Origin: Glycomyces algeriensis
GTDB lineage: Bacteria > Actinomycetota > Actinomycetes > Mycobacteriales > Micromonosporaceae
DNA: 60,211 nt
Direction of reading: 5' to 3'
NCBI RefSeq assembly: GCF_027622855.1
Contig: NZ_JAPZVR010000023.1
Coordinates: 1 to 60,211, forward strand
The position numbers and the translations under genes were made by a program. Position 1 is the first letter of the stretch. Every line of letters begins with the position of its first letter. The notes beneath the pieces were generated by a model. The model saw only the letters and a program-made list of their open reading frames with translations, made no database searches and had not been told where the DNA came from. Of this stretch, positions 32,231-40,718 are shown one piece after another.

Positions 32231-33379
32231 ATGTCCGCCATCAGCTGGACCGAAGCCGACGAGACCCGCACCGCCGCCTGGCATTCCGAGAACGCCACGC
32301 CGCCGCCGGCCGAGGTCCACGTCGCTGACGACCGCATGAAGGCCGACACCGCGTACCGGCTCGCCGCCAAAGGCACGGCCCTGCTCTGGCGCGGCGACTT
32401 CCACAACGCCCGGCAGCTGCTGCGCGCCATGGACCGCCGCATCCGCGAACCGCGCGGTTCGCAGGGGACGCCCGCCCAGACCTTCTACCGCCACCGCCAG
32501 TACCGCGGCCACCGCGCGAGGGTCCTGGGGCGGCTCATCGTCGTGCTCGGGGACGGCTACGACCTGGACCTGCACCGCGCGCCCGACGTGCGCCAGGCCT
32601 GCACCGAGGCGTACGGCCCGTCCACCGGGCCGGTCGCCGTCGCGTTCACCGAACTGCAGGGCGTGCTCAGCGCCCACCAGTGGCGCGAGAAGGGCGTCCA
32701 CATCCCCGCGCTCGACGCCAGCGTCCACCCGCACTACGGCGTGTTCTCACCGATCCGGGGCGAGTACATCGACCTCGTGGCGAACGCGCCGCTGCCCGAC
32801 CGGACCGACACCGCCTTCGACGGCATCGCCTACGACCGCGTTGCCTTCGACCTCGGGACCGGGACGGGCGTGCTCGCCGCGGTCCTGGCCCGCCGCGGCT
32901 TCGACCGGGTCGAGGCCACCGACGTCAACCCGCGCGCGCTCGCCTGCGCCCGCGACAACGCCGAACGGCTCGGCCTCGCCGACCGCATCGCAGCGACCAC
33001 CACCGGCCTCTACCCGGACGGCCGCGCCGACCTCGTCGTGTGCAACCCGCCGTGGCTCCCCGGCCGGCCCGTCTCCGCCGTCGAAGGCGGCGTCTACGAC
33101 CCCGACGCCGCGATGCTCAACGGCTTCCTCACCGGCCTCACCGAGCACCTCCGGCCCGGCGGCGAGGGCTGGCTCGTCCTCTCCGACCTCGCCGAGCACC
33201 TCGGCCTGCGCACCCGCACCGACCTCCTCGACGCCATCGCGAGCGCGGGCCTCACCGTCGCCGGACGCCTGGAGACCCGCCCGACCCACCCCGGACCCGA
33301 ACGCGACCCCGACCTCCTCGCCGACGCCCGCCGCCGGGAAGTGACCTCGCTCTGGCGCCTGCGGCCCGAAACCGCTTGA
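32231..33379 (+). CDS. Class I methyltransferase with N-terminal domain (PrmC/RlmG-like)
   Basis: 382 aa. An N-terminal domain of about 200 residues (begins MSAISWTEADETRTAAWHSE) precedes the catalytic domain, whose SAM motif is VAFDLGTGTGVLAAVLARRG near residue 212-231. NPPWLPG near 271-277 is the N-[DP]-P-P-[YFW] motif of N-methyltransferases acting on glutamine, adenine or guanine amino groups. The domain order resembles RlmG/PrmC relatives that modify rRNA or proteins. Bases 33161-33274 are duplicated exactly at the window start, an apparent assembly artefact. GGGAGA precedes ATG 32231. The exact target is not assigned. Confidence 0.88.
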   Translation: MSAISWTEADETRTAAWHSENATPPPAEVHVADDRMKADTAYRLAAKGTALLWRGDFHNARQLLRAMDRRIREPRGSQGTPAQTFYRHRQYRGHRARVLGRLIVVLGDGYDLDLHRAPDVRQACTEAYGPSTGPVAVAFTELQGVLSAHQWREKGVHIPALDASVHPHYGVFSPIRGEYIDLVANAPLPDRTDTAFDGIAYDRVAFDLGTGTGVLAAVLARRGFDRVEATDVNPRALACARDNAERLGLADRIAATTTGLYPDGRADLVVCNPPWLPGRPVSAVEGGVYDPDAAMLNGFLTGLTEHLRPGGEGWLVLSDLAEHLGLRTRTDLLDAIASAGLTVAGRLETRPTHPGPERDPDLLADARRREVTSLWRLRPETA

Positions 33380-33411
33380 GCCCCATGGCGGCGCCCGCCT
33401 ACGCTCACGGC

Positions 33412-33975
33412 ATGGACGCACCCCGAAACCTGCTCAACGTGGTCGACGTCGAAGCGACCTGCTGGGAAGGGCAGCCGCCGCCGGGCGCGGTCAACGAGAT
33501 CATCGAGATCGGCCTCACCGTCGTCGACCTCGCCGCCCGCGAGCGCCTCGCCAAGCACCGCATCCTGGTGCGGCCCCAGCGGTCCCGCGTCAGCGCGTTC
33601 TGCACCGAGCTCACCGGCCTCACCCAGGAGGAGGTCGACACCGGCATCACCTTCACGGAGGCCTGCCGGCTCCTCACCGCCGAGCACCGCGCGGACTCGC
33701 GGTCCTGGGCCAGCTGGGGCGATTACGACCGCAAGCAGTTCGAACGCCAATGCCGGGCGACCGGCACCCGCTACCCGTTCGGGCGGCGGCACGTCAACGC
33801 GAAACTGCGCTTCACCGAAGCCAGAGGACTGCGCCGCAGGCCCGGCATGGCCCAAGCCCTCGAGATCGCGGGCCTGCCGCTGGAAGGCCGCCACCACAGC
33901 GGCGCCGACGACGCCTGGAACATCGCCGCCGTCGTCCTCGACCTCGCCGCCAAGGGCGAGTGGCCCGACTCCTGA
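33412..33975 (+). CDS. DEDDh 3'-5' exonuclease (ERI-1/KapD-like)
   Basis: 187 aa. The DEDDh residues are visible: VVDVEATCWE (Asp12, Glu14), WGDYDRKQF (Asp near 105) and HHSGADDAWNIAAV (His near 163, Asp near 168). CW after VEAT and the compact size match the ERI-1/KapD inhibitor-of-KinA-pathway type exonucleases, which trim RNA. ATG 33412 is selected because TACGCT (33400-33405) ends 6 bases earlier, giving a leaderless start; ATG 33385 is an alternative. It begins 33 bases after the methyltransferase. Confidence 0.92.
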   Translation: MDAPRNLLNVVDVEATCWEGQPPPGAVNEIIEIGLTVVDLAARERLAKHRILVRPQRSRVSAFCTELTGLTQEEVDTGITFTEACRLLTAEHRADSRSWASWGDYDRKQFERQCRATGTRYPFGRRHVNAKLRFTEARGLRRRPGMAQALEIAGLPLEGRHHSGADDAWNIAAVVLDLAAKGEWPDS

Positions 33976-34039
33976 GCACGCGAATGCGGGCCCACCGCAG
34001 TCGATCTCGTCCCGCGGACCCCTTGCCATGCTCCTCAGC

Positions 34040-34061
34040 GCCCGCCGCAGACCCGGCGGGC
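34040..34061. terminator. Hairpin between convergent genes
   Basis: GCCCGCCG-N6-CGGCGGGC between the exonuclease (+) and cyclase-like (-) genes; a probable shared terminator. Confidence 0.55.
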
Positions 34062-34066
34062 CGCCC

Positions 34067-34942
34067 TCAGGCGATGCGGCCGTACGCCTGCAGGGTCGCG
34101 AGTGTCGCCCGCGTCAGGAAGCCGCCCCATTCGTGGGCGACCACCGGCGTCCACATCGGGAAGTTCGGGGCCCAACCGCCCTCGGCGCCCTGGGTCTCGA
34201 CCAGGTGGTCGAGGTGGCGGCCGATCTCCTCGTCACTGAACAGGCTGCGCGCCAAGGAATCAGGGGTCGGCGCCAGGTCGAGCGGCGAGTGGGTGTGCCC
34301 GGGCTCGTCCGGGTCCAGGGCCGCGCTGGCGCGGAGGGAGGGGCCGAGGCGCTCGAACTCGGTCCGGGCGCGTTCGCTGTCGGGGACCCGTTCGAGGAAG
34401 TGCAGCACGCACATCGCGTCGTAGGCGCCGACCTCGTCCAGTTCGGCGATCTTCCGCCAGCAGAACTCGGTGGCCGACTCCATCCAGGGGTGCTTGACGT
34501 CGTGGGTGTGGAGGAGGCCGACGATCGGCGCGGTCGGGTTCAGGGCCGCCGGGGGCTGCTCGCCCTGCGGCTGCCACCAGGGGCCGCGCTCGTCGCCGAC
34601 GACGCTGGGCAGCACCCACGGCACACCGCCCTCATCGGTCGAGTTCGCTTCGAGCCAGGCGCAGGCGGCGAGCACGATGGGCTCGTCGAACGCGCCGACG
34701 TCGTCGAGCGCCCACAGTGCGACCTCGGCGCCCTGCGGCTGGCTGCCGGCGCCGCGCAGGTCCGGTTCGATGGCGTGGCCGAACCCGCCGTCGGGGTTCT
34801 GGTAGGCGCGCACGGCGTGCGTCACGGCGCCGGCCTGGCCGCCGTGGAAGCGGTTGGCGAACCGCGCCCGGTCGATGAGTCGGGCGTTGAGCTGGAGGTA
34901 CCGCTCTGCGGCGGCGAACGCGTCCTGGCTGAGCGTCTTCAT
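34067..34942 (-). CDS. Terpenoid cyclase/prenyltransferase-fold protein
   Basis: 291 aa, all-helical with repeats of the alpha/alpha-toroid type: AYQNPDGGFGHAIEPDLRG, STDEGGVPWVL, ETQGAEGGWAPNFPMWTP. These QNPDGG/GGW turns are QW-like motifs of the squalene-hopene cyclase and prenyltransferase beta fold, but the catalytic DxDD is not present and the protein is about half the length of a cyclase. It is therefore not a confident terpene synthase. AAGGGG precedes ATG 34942. The macrodomain gene lies 67 bases upstream on the same strand. Confidence 0.75.
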   Translation of the reverse strand: MKTLSQDAFAAAERYLQLNARLIDRARFANRFHGGQAGAVTHAVRAYQNPDGGFGHAIEPDLRGAGSQPQGAEVALWALDDVGAFDEPIVLAACAWLEANSTDEGGVPWVLPSVVGDERGPWWQPQGEQPPAALNPTAPIVGLLHTHDVKHPWMESATEFCWRKIAELDEVGAYDAMCVLHFLERVPDSERARTEFERLGPSLRASAALDPDEPGHTHSPLDLAPTPDSLARSLFSDEEIGRHLDHLVETQGAEGGWAPNFPMWTPVVAHEWGGFLTRATLATLQAYGRIA

Positions 34943-35009
34943 GGCGGGCCCCTTCTGGCGAGTGGTGCGCGCCCGACCGTACCGGCCGGGTGCGACACCG
35001 CGCGGCGGT

Positions 35010-35516
35010 TCAGCCCAGTGCCTGCTGGAAGGCCGCGAGCAGTTCCTCGGTGAACAGGACGAACCTGACGTCCGCGACGCTCGCCTCGGCTTCGCGGACG
35101 GCGGCGACCGCGATCGCCGCCGCCGATGCGGCGGGCCAGCCGTATACCCCGGCCGAGACCGCCGGAAACGCGATCGAGTCGGCGCCGAGCCGGTCGGCGA
35201 GGGCGAGGGACTCGCGGTAGCAGGAGGCGAGGAGCGCGCTGCGGTCCTCGGCAGGGGAGTAGACGGGGCCGACGGTGTGGATGACCCAGTCGGCGTCGAG
35301 CCGCCCGGCGGTGGTCGCGACCGCCTGCCCGGTCGGCAGGCCTTTGCCGTACTGCCCGCGGCGCAGCTCCTGGCACTCCGCGAGGATCGCCGGGCCGCCG
35401 GCGCGGTGGATCGCGCCGTCCACGCCGCCGCCGCCGAGGAGCGAGGAGTTCGCGGCGTTGACGATCGCGTCCACGCGCTGCTTCGTGATGTCGCCGCTGA
35501 GGATCCGGATGTCCAT
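35010..35516 (-). CDS. Macrodomain protein, O-acetyl-ADP-ribose deacetylase-like
   Basis: 168 aa, a single macrodomain. DITKQRVDAIVNAANSSLLG, GGVDGAIHRAGG and the second loop FPAVSAGVYGWP match the MacroD/YmdB type that removes ADP-ribose from aspartate or glutamate and hydrolyses O-acetyl-ADP-ribose. The VDxAI Asn and the GVDGAIH loop needed for catalysis are intact. ATG 35516. It may be co-transcribed with the cyclase-like gene; no ADP-ribosyltransferase toxin is adjacent. It is divergent from the PfkB kinase. Confidence 0.92.
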   Translation of the reverse strand: MDIRILSGDITKQRVDAIVNAANSSLLGGGGVDGAIHRAGGPAILAECQELRRGQYGKGLPTGQAVATTAGRLDADWVIHTVGPVYSPAEDRSALLASCYRESLALADRLGADSIAFPAVSAGVYGWPAASAAAIAVAAVREAEASVADVRFVLFTEELLAAFQQALG

Positions 35517-35657
35517 GCCCCATGCAAACACGCCGCGGCCGGCTGCGGTCCAGCGCCCGGGGTTTCCGTGCCGTGCCGCAGGCGCCGCAGTACCGTTCGG
35601 GGTCACGGCAACGGCCTCGCCGCCGCCGCCGAGCCCGCCGACCCGAAAGTGGTGCGC

Positions 35658-36644
35658 ATGATCGTCACCTTGACCGCCAACCCGAGCCTCGACCGGACGA
35701 TCGAGGTCGACCGGCTCCGCCGCGGCGAAGTGCAGCGCGCCATCGGCGACCGGGTCGACCCGGGCGGCAAGGGCGTCAACGTCTCCCGCGCGCTCGTCGC
35801 CAACGGCCACGCCACCCGGGCCGTCCTCATCAGCGGCGGCCACGCCGGCGCCGAGCTGCTCGACCTCCTCGCCGAAGCGGACGTCCCAATCATCGAAGTG
35901 CCCGTCTCCCAAGGGGTCCGCTCGAACCTCACCCTCGCCGAAGCCGACGGCACGGTCACCAAACTCAACGAATCCGGCCCGGTCCTGCGGGCCGAGGAGA
36001 TCGAAGAGCTGCTCGACGCGGCGATCTCGGCGCCCCCGAACTACGCCCTGCAGACCCCCTCCAGCAGCATCGAACGGCCGACCGCCTGGATCGCCGGCTG
36101 CGGCAGCCTGCCGCCCGGCGTCGGCGCCTCCTTCTACGCCGAACTGGTCGAACGCGCCCGCGACGCCGGGGCCGCCACCGTCATCGACACTTCCGGTCCC
36201 GCACTGGAATCGTGTCTCGCGTCCCGGCCCGACCTGGTCAAACCCAACCTCGAAGAGCTCGCCGAAGCCGCCCGCACCCCGATCACGACCATGGGCGACG
36301 CCGTCGCCGCCGCCCAGGCGCTGCGCGCCGCCGGGGCCGGAGCGGTCCTCGCCTCGCTCGGCGCGGAAGGCGCGATCCTCGTCGACGCCGACGGCGTCTG
36401 GCACGCGAAGGCCCCGCTCGCCGGGCCCCTCGTCAGCACCGTCGGGGCCGGCGACGCCGCCCTCGCGGGATTCCTCGCCGCGGGAGGCCGCGGCCCCGAA
36501 GCGCTCGCGGCCGCCGTCGCCTGGGGCACCGCCGCGGTGACACTGCCCGGCAGCATCATGCCCGGCCCGCAGGACATCGACCTCGACGCCGTCGAGGTCA
36601 CCCGGGCCCCCGACGCCGACCGCATCCTGAACCCGGATCGCTGA
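35658..36644 (+). CDS. PfkB family kinase, 1-phosphofructokinase/tagatose-6-phosphate kinase type
   Basis: 328 aa. It begins MIVTLTANPSLDRTIEV, the N-terminal pattern of FruK/LacC kinases. The phosphate-site GGKGVNVSRAL lies near residue 35-45 and the anion hole with catalytic Asp in STVGAGDAALAGF near 262-274. KPNLEELAEA is the typical hinge region. It phosphorylates a hexose phosphate, most probably fructose 1-phosphate, but no PTS fructose gene is adjacent, so this remains family-level. There is a small insert, NYALQTPSSSIERPTA, near residue 130-145. A structured element follows the gene. Confidence 0.88.
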   Translation: MIVTLTANPSLDRTIEVDRLRRGEVQRAIGDRVDPGGKGVNVSRALVANGHATRAVLISGGHAGAELLDLLAEADVPIIEVPVSQGVRSNLTLAEADGTVTKLNESGPVLRAEEIEELLDAAISAPPNYALQTPSSSIERPTAWIAGCGSLPPGVGASFYAELVERARDAGAATVIDTSGPALESCLASRPDLVKPNLEELAEAARTPITTMGDAVAAAQALRAAGAGAVLASLGAEGAILVDADGVWHAKAPLAGPLVSTVGAGDAALAGFLAAGGRGPEALAAAVAWGTAAVTLPGSIMPGPQDIDLDAVEVTRAPDADRILNPDR

Positions 36645-36705
36645 CCCGGAGTGCACGTGCACGCATCGACCCGCCTTTCGCCTTTGCGGTGCGTTCAGTG
36701 GAACA

Positions 36706-36787
36706 GTGATACGTCACATGTCACTTCCCACCGCCGGTCACCCGACATACCCCGATTCGGGGCGGTACATGACATGTGACGTATCAC
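36706..36787. repeat. Long nested hairpin built from two ATGTSACAT-family copies
   Basis: GTGATACGTCACATGTCA (36706-36723) recurs as a perfect inverted copy at 36770-36787. Inside, ACCGCC/GGCGGT (36730-36735/36761-36766) and CCCCG/CGGGG (36750-36754/36758-36762) continue the stem. The element lies between the kinase stop and the ROK promoter and could terminate kinase transcription or form a DNA cruciform. The remaining bases of this 250-base gap hold only the ROK promoter. Confidence 0.75.
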
Positions 36788-36854
36788 CAATGCCCGCTCG
36801 GCAACCGCACTGCCTGCGGCATTACCCTCACAGCCGATACCGGACCCTTCATCT

Positions 36855-36890
36855 AACCCATTTACAAAGGCGGCATTCGCGCCGTACCAT
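36855..36890 (+). promoter_or_regulatory. ROK gene promoter with candidate ROK operator
   Basis: TTTACA (36861-36866), an 18-base spacer and TACCAT (36885-36890), 6 bases before ATG 36897, so probably leaderless. The 15-mer AACCCATTTACAAAG (36855-36869) recurs with one change at 38299-38313 over the ABC operon -35 box. Confidence 0.7.
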
Positions 36891-36896
36891 GCATCC

Positions 36897-38102
36897 ATGA
36901 AGTCCACCTCGCGCGACATCCGCCTCCGCAACTGCTTCGCAGTGCTCCGGCACCTGATCGCGGACGCCCCGACCTCCCGCCAGATCCTCGCCCGCGAGAC
37001 CGACCTCAGCGTCGCCACCGTCTCCAACCTGGTGACCGACCTGATCGAACTCGGCGTCGTCGTAGAAGTGGGCCGCGAGGACTCCGGCGGCGGCAGGCCC
37101 CGCGCCCTGCTCGCCCCCAACGCCGGCGGCGGCGTCATGATCGGCGTCGACGTCGCCGAAACCTACGTCTACCTCGAGGTCTACGACCTCACCCTCGCCG
37201 TCGTCGACCGCGTCGAAGAACGCATGGAACCCAGCGAGAACGCCCCCGAACAGGTCATCGGCCACATCGTCTCCGCCATGGACCAGATCCGCGAACGCCT
37301 CGGCGACCGCGCCATCCTCGGCCTCGGCGTCAGCCTCCCCGGCCAGGTCGACGTCACCTGGGGCGTCTCCGGCTTCGCCCCCAACTGGAACTGGCACGAC
37401 GTCCCCTTCCGCAAACTCCTCGACGACCGCCTCCAACTCGGCGTCCCCATCTACCTCGACAACCCCCTCAAGACCATCACCGTCGGCGAACTCTGGTTCG
37501 GCGACGGCCGCGGCGTCGACCGCCTCGCCGTCCTCATCCTCGGCACCGGCGTCGGCGCCGGCCTCGCCTTCGGCGGCCAGCTCTACCGCGGCGCCACCAA
37601 CTCCGCCGGCGAATGGGGCCACACCACCATCAACCCCGCTGGTCCCCAATGCCGCTGCGGCGCAAAGGGATGCATCGAGGCCTACGTCGGCGCCCCCGCC
37701 ATCCTCTGGCACTGGGGACAGCTCGACCCCCGCGCCGCCCTCGGCTCCCAGACCGAGGCCATGGCCGCACTCGCCGCCGCCTGGGAAGCCGGCGAGACCA
37801 CCGCCGTCCGCACCGTCGAGACCGTCGCCGAATACCTCGCCGCGGGTGTCGCCAACCTCCTCAACCTCTTCAACCCCGACCTCGTCGTCTTCGACGGCTG
37901 GGTCACCAGCGTCCTCGGCGACGCCCTCGTCCCCGAGTTCCAGCGCCGCCTCGCCGACCACGCCATGGAGGCGCCGCTCAAGGCCGCGCGCCTCAAGCGC
38001 AACGGCCAGGACCGCAACATGGTCGCCCTCGGCGCCGCCGCGCTGGCGCTCGAAGGCCATTTGAACCGGTTGAACACGGTCGGCTCCCGCAGCCGCCGCT
38101 GA
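36897..38102 (+). CDS. ROK family transcriptional repressor
   Basis: 401 aa. The N-terminal winged HTH (about residues 5-65: SRQILARETDLSVATVSNLV, EVGREDSGGGRPRALL) is fused to a ROK sugar-kinase-like domain. ROK features are GVDVAETYVYLEV, GLGVSLPGQVD, LGTGVGAGLAFGGQLYRG, EWGHTTI and the zinc motif CRCGAKGC near residue 251. The kinase catalytic Asp position (LDNPLK in place of the usual NDAN) looks altered, consistent with a regulator rather than an enzyme. It precedes a sugar ABC importer whose promoter shares its operator-like 15-mer, so it likely represses both until a sugar binds. Confidence 0.93.
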   Translation: MKSTSRDIRLRNCFAVLRHLIADAPTSRQILARETDLSVATVSNLVTDLIELGVVVEVGREDSGGGRPRALLAPNAGGGVMIGVDVAETYVYLEVYDLTLAVVDRVEERMEPSENAPEQVIGHIVSAMDQIRERLGDRAILGLGVSLPGQVDVTWGVSGFAPNWNWHDVPFRKLLDDRLQLGVPIYLDNPLKTITVGELWFGDGRGVDRLAVLILGTGVGAGLAFGGQLYRGATNSAGEWGHTTINPAGPQCRCGAKGCIEAYVGAPAILWHWGQLDPRAALGSQTEAMAALAAAWEAGETTAVRTVETVAEYLAAGVANLLNLFNPDLVVFDGWVTSVLGDALVPEFQRRLADHAMEAPLKAARLKRNGQDRNMVALGAAALALEGHLNRLNTVGSRSRR

Positions 38103-38175
38103 GCACGGCGCCGCCACCGGCGCAACCGAATATTTCCGCGGCGGCGAACGCCCGCGGAGCCGCCATCACGAGCCC

Positions 38176-38207
38176 AGCGCCCCCGGCACGATACCGCCGA
38201 GGGCGCT
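38176..38207 (+). terminator. Terminator-like hairpin after the ROK gene
   Basis: AGCGCCC pairs with GGGCGCT, with an inner CGGC/GCCG stem. The 327-base gap from 38103 to 38429 otherwise holds the ABC promoter at 38299-38333 and a leader of about 90 bases. Confidence 0.5.
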
Positions 38208-38298
38208 GTTCGTGCTGGTCAGCGCTGTGCAATCGAATGCCGCAGGCCGATCCGGACTGGTCCGACCGCGCACAAATCGTTATCCGAACACTTACTCC

Positions 38299-38333
38299 AA
38301 CCCATTGACAAAGTGAGTGGCGCTCGTAACACT
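38299..38333 (+). promoter_or_regulatory. ABC importer promoter with ROK operator candidate
   Basis: TTGACA (38305-38310) and TAACAC (38327-38332, 16-base spacing). AACCCATTGACAAAG (38299-38313) differs at one base from the sequence over the ROK gene's own -35 box, indicating shared repression. Confidence 0.7.
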
Positions 38334-38429
38334 GGGAGTCGAATCGACGCATGTTGATTCCCCGCTGTGGTGTCGAACCGGGGGCCGCGCGGGAGCCCTT
38401 CACCTCTCAACGTAGCGAGGAGCTAGACG

Positions 38430-39725
38430 ATGGTTGCCTCACGCAACAACCACCCTTCGAAGAAAGCGTTCGCCGAGTTCATGATGAACCGCCGGCGCAT
38501 GCTCGCGCTCGGCGGCATGACCGCCGGCGCCGGCGCCCTGGCGGCCTGCGGCGGCAACACCGGCCGCGAGGAGCAGGGCGACGGCGTCGCCCTGAAGCAG
38601 TGGTACCACGAGTACGGCGAGGCGGGCACCCAGGAAGCGGCCAAGGGTTACGCCGCGGACTACGCCGACGCCAACGTGACCGTCGAGTGGATTCCCGGCG
38701 ACTACGACGCCGCGCTCGCCTCGGGTCTGCTGACCGACGACGGCCCCGACGTCTTCGAGAGCCACCTCAACCGCGGCATGGTCGAGGCCGGCCAGCTCGT
38801 GCCGCTCGACGACATCATCGCGGACGTCATCGCCGACATCCCCGAGGGCGACCTCGTGCGGAACACGATCGACGGCACCGTCTACGGCATCAACATGATC
38901 GACGACCCGCAGTACATCGTCTACCGCCCCAGCCTGTTCGAGGCCGCGGGCATCACCGCGCCGCCGACCACCTTCGAAGAGCTGATCGCGATCGCCACCG
39001 AACTGACCACCGGCGACGTCAAGGGCATCGACTTCGGCGCGGCCGGCGGCACCGACCGGCTCGGCCAGCACATGATCAACAGCCTCGGCCTGTCGTTCAT
39101 CGGCGCCGACATGCAGGCCGGCTTCAACGACCCGCGGATGGCCGAAGGCGCCCAACTCGTCAAGCAGCTCAACGACTCCGGCTCGCTCCTGCTCGGCGCC
39201 CCCACCGACTGGTGGGACCCCTCGTCGATGATCCAGGGCCTTACGGCGATGTCGTGGACCGGCCTCTGGACCATGCCGGCGCTCATCGAGAACCTCGGCG
39301 ACGACATCGGGATCTTCCCGTGCCCCGGCTTCGTCGGCGGCACGCCCACGGTCTACAACGGCGGCTGGGCGACCTTCGTCAACGCCAACGGCAAGAACGT
39401 CGACGCGGCCAAGGCCTTCACCAAGTGGCTGTGGGTCGACAACACCGAAGCCATCCTCGACTGGTGCCTGAGCTACGGCTTCCACATCCCCTCGCGGCTC
39501 TCACTGCGGGAGCAGGCCGACCAGCTCGCCTCCGGCCCGGCCGCCGAGGCCGTGGCCATCTCGGAGGAGTACGGCTGGGCCGACAGCCCCGACTGGACCC
39601 CGGCGATGAACACCGCCGTCAACGACATGTTCTCCAACATCGCCATCGAGGGCAACGACCCCGAGGCCGAACTGGCCAAGGCCGTCGAGACGGTCAACAC
39701 CGAACTCGACGGCATCTTCGGGTAA
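38430..39725 (+). CDS. Sugar ABC transporter substrate-binding lipoprotein
   Basis: 431 aa. The N-terminus MMNRRRMLALGGM is a Tat-like twin-arginine signal, and ALAAC40GG is a lipobox, so the protein is exported, probably folded, and lipid-anchored. The body is a family 1 extracellular solute-binding protein (LKQWYHEYGEAGTQEAAKGY; YGINMIDDPQYIVYRPSLFEAAGI; TVYNGGWATFVNANGKN). GAGGAG precedes ATG 38430. It is the first gene of a three-gene importer operon under probable ROK control. The sugar is unknown; family 1 binders take oligosaccharides, polyols or glycerol phosphate. Confidence 0.94.
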   Translation: MVASRNNHPSKKAFAEFMMNRRRMLALGGMTAGAGALAACGGNTGREEQGDGVALKQWYHEYGEAGTQEAAKGYAADYADANVTVEWIPGDYDAALASGLLTDDGPDVFESHLNRGMVEAGQLVPLDDIIADVIADIPEGDLVRNTIDGTVYGINMIDDPQYIVYRPSLFEAAGITAPPTTFEELIAIATELTTGDVKGIDFGAAGGTDRLGQHMINSLGLSFIGADMQAGFNDPRMAEGAQLVKQLNDSGSLLLGAPTDWWDPSSMIQGLTAMSWTGLWTMPALIENLGDDIGIFPCPGFVGGTPTVYNGGWATFVNANGKNVDAAKAFTKWLWVDNTEAILDWCLSYGFHIPSRLSLREQADQLASGPAAEAVAISEEYGWADSPDWTPAMNTAVNDMFSNIAIEGNDPEAELAKAVETVNTELDGIFG

Positions 39726-39735
39726 GGGGATCGAC

Positions 39736-40713
39736 ATGGCCGTCACCGACACGACGGCCGAACCGGCAGCGGCGGCAGCGGGGACGTCACGACGCCCCCG
39801 CCGCCGCCGGACGTTCGGCGGCCGCAACCTCGCCTTCTGGTACTTCGTCGGGCCCTTCCTGCTCGGCCTGATCATCTTCACGTACATCCCGGTGGGCTGG
39901 TCCGCCTACCTGTCGCTCTTCGACGCGCGCAACACCGTCACCCCGGCGAGCGAGGACTTCGTCGGCGTCGACAACTACGTCACCATGCTCACCAACGCGG
40001 ACTTCCGGCGGAGCCTCATCACCTTCTCCGTCTTCGCGGCGATCATCGTGCCGATCACCTTCGTCTCCTCGCTCGGACTCGCGCTGGCGGTGAACAAGGT
40101 CCGCATCATGCGGGCGTTCTTCCGCTCGGTGTTCTTCCTGCCCTTCGCCTGCTCGTACGTGGTGGCGTCGCTGGTGTGGAAGATGTCGATCTTCGCCGGG
40201 GTGCGCTACGGCATGGCCAACACCGTGCTCGGCTGGTTCGGGATCGAGAACATCCCGTGGCTGTTCGGGAACGACCCGCCGTGGTTCTGGCTGGTCATCG
40301 CCTCGCTCCGCCTGTGGATCCAGTGCGGCTTCTACATGATCCTGTTCATCGCCGCGCTCCAGCAGATCCCCGAGCACCTCTACGAGGCCGCCTATGTGGA
40401 CGGTGCGAAGCCGGGCTGGCAGACCTTCTGGCACATCACGCTGCCGCACCTGCGGGCCTCCTCGGTGGCGGTGCTGATGCTGGTGCTCATCGCCGCCTAC
40501 CAGGCCTTCGACGAGTTCTGGAACCTGCTGCCCAACTCCGGGAACGTCCCGTACGCCCGGACCCCGCTGATCTACCTGTTCCACACCTCGCTGGGGACGA
40601 GCCAGGACCTCGGCCGCGGCTCGGCCGGAGCGCTCATCCTGGCGCTCCTGATCGCGATCGTGACCCTCTTCCAGGGCAAGCTCCTCGGCTTCGGCAAACC
40701 GGAAGGACGGTGA
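39736..40713 (+). CDS. Sugar ABC transporter permease, MalF-like
   Basis: 325 aa with six predicted membrane helices after a basic, Ala/Arg-rich N-terminus. The cytoplasmic EAA loop EAAYVDGAKPGWQTFWHITLP near residue 217-237 couples to the ATPase. Starts 10 bases after the binding-protein gene with an AAGGGG ribosome site. Forms the membrane channel with the next gene product. No ATPase gene is present in the cluster, so a shared MsiK-type ATPase encoded elsewhere is expected, as is common for sugar importers in Streptomyces and relatives. Confidence 0.94.
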   Translation: MAVTDTTAEPAAAAAGTSRRPRRRRTFGGRNLAFWYFVGPFLLGLIIFTYIPVGWSAYLSLFDARNTVTPASEDFVGVDNYVTMLTNADFRRSLITFSVFAAIIVPITFVSSLGLALAVNKVRIMRAFFRSVFFLPFACSYVVASLVWKMSIFAGVRYGMANTVLGWFGIENIPWLFGNDPPWFWLVIASLRLWIQCGFYMILFIAALQQIPEHLYEAAYVDGAKPGWQTFWHITLPHLRASSVAVLMLVLIAAYQAFDEFWNLLPNSGNVPYARTPLIYLFHTSLGTSQDLGRGSAGALILALLIAIVTLFQGKLLGFGKPEGR

Positions 40714-40718
40714 CCGAC

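Noticed and set aside
34067..34942. Terpene biosynthetic gene cluster
   Set aside because: The cyclase-fold protein lacks the DxDD motif, is short, and has no prenyl synthase, P450 or squalene gene nearby.
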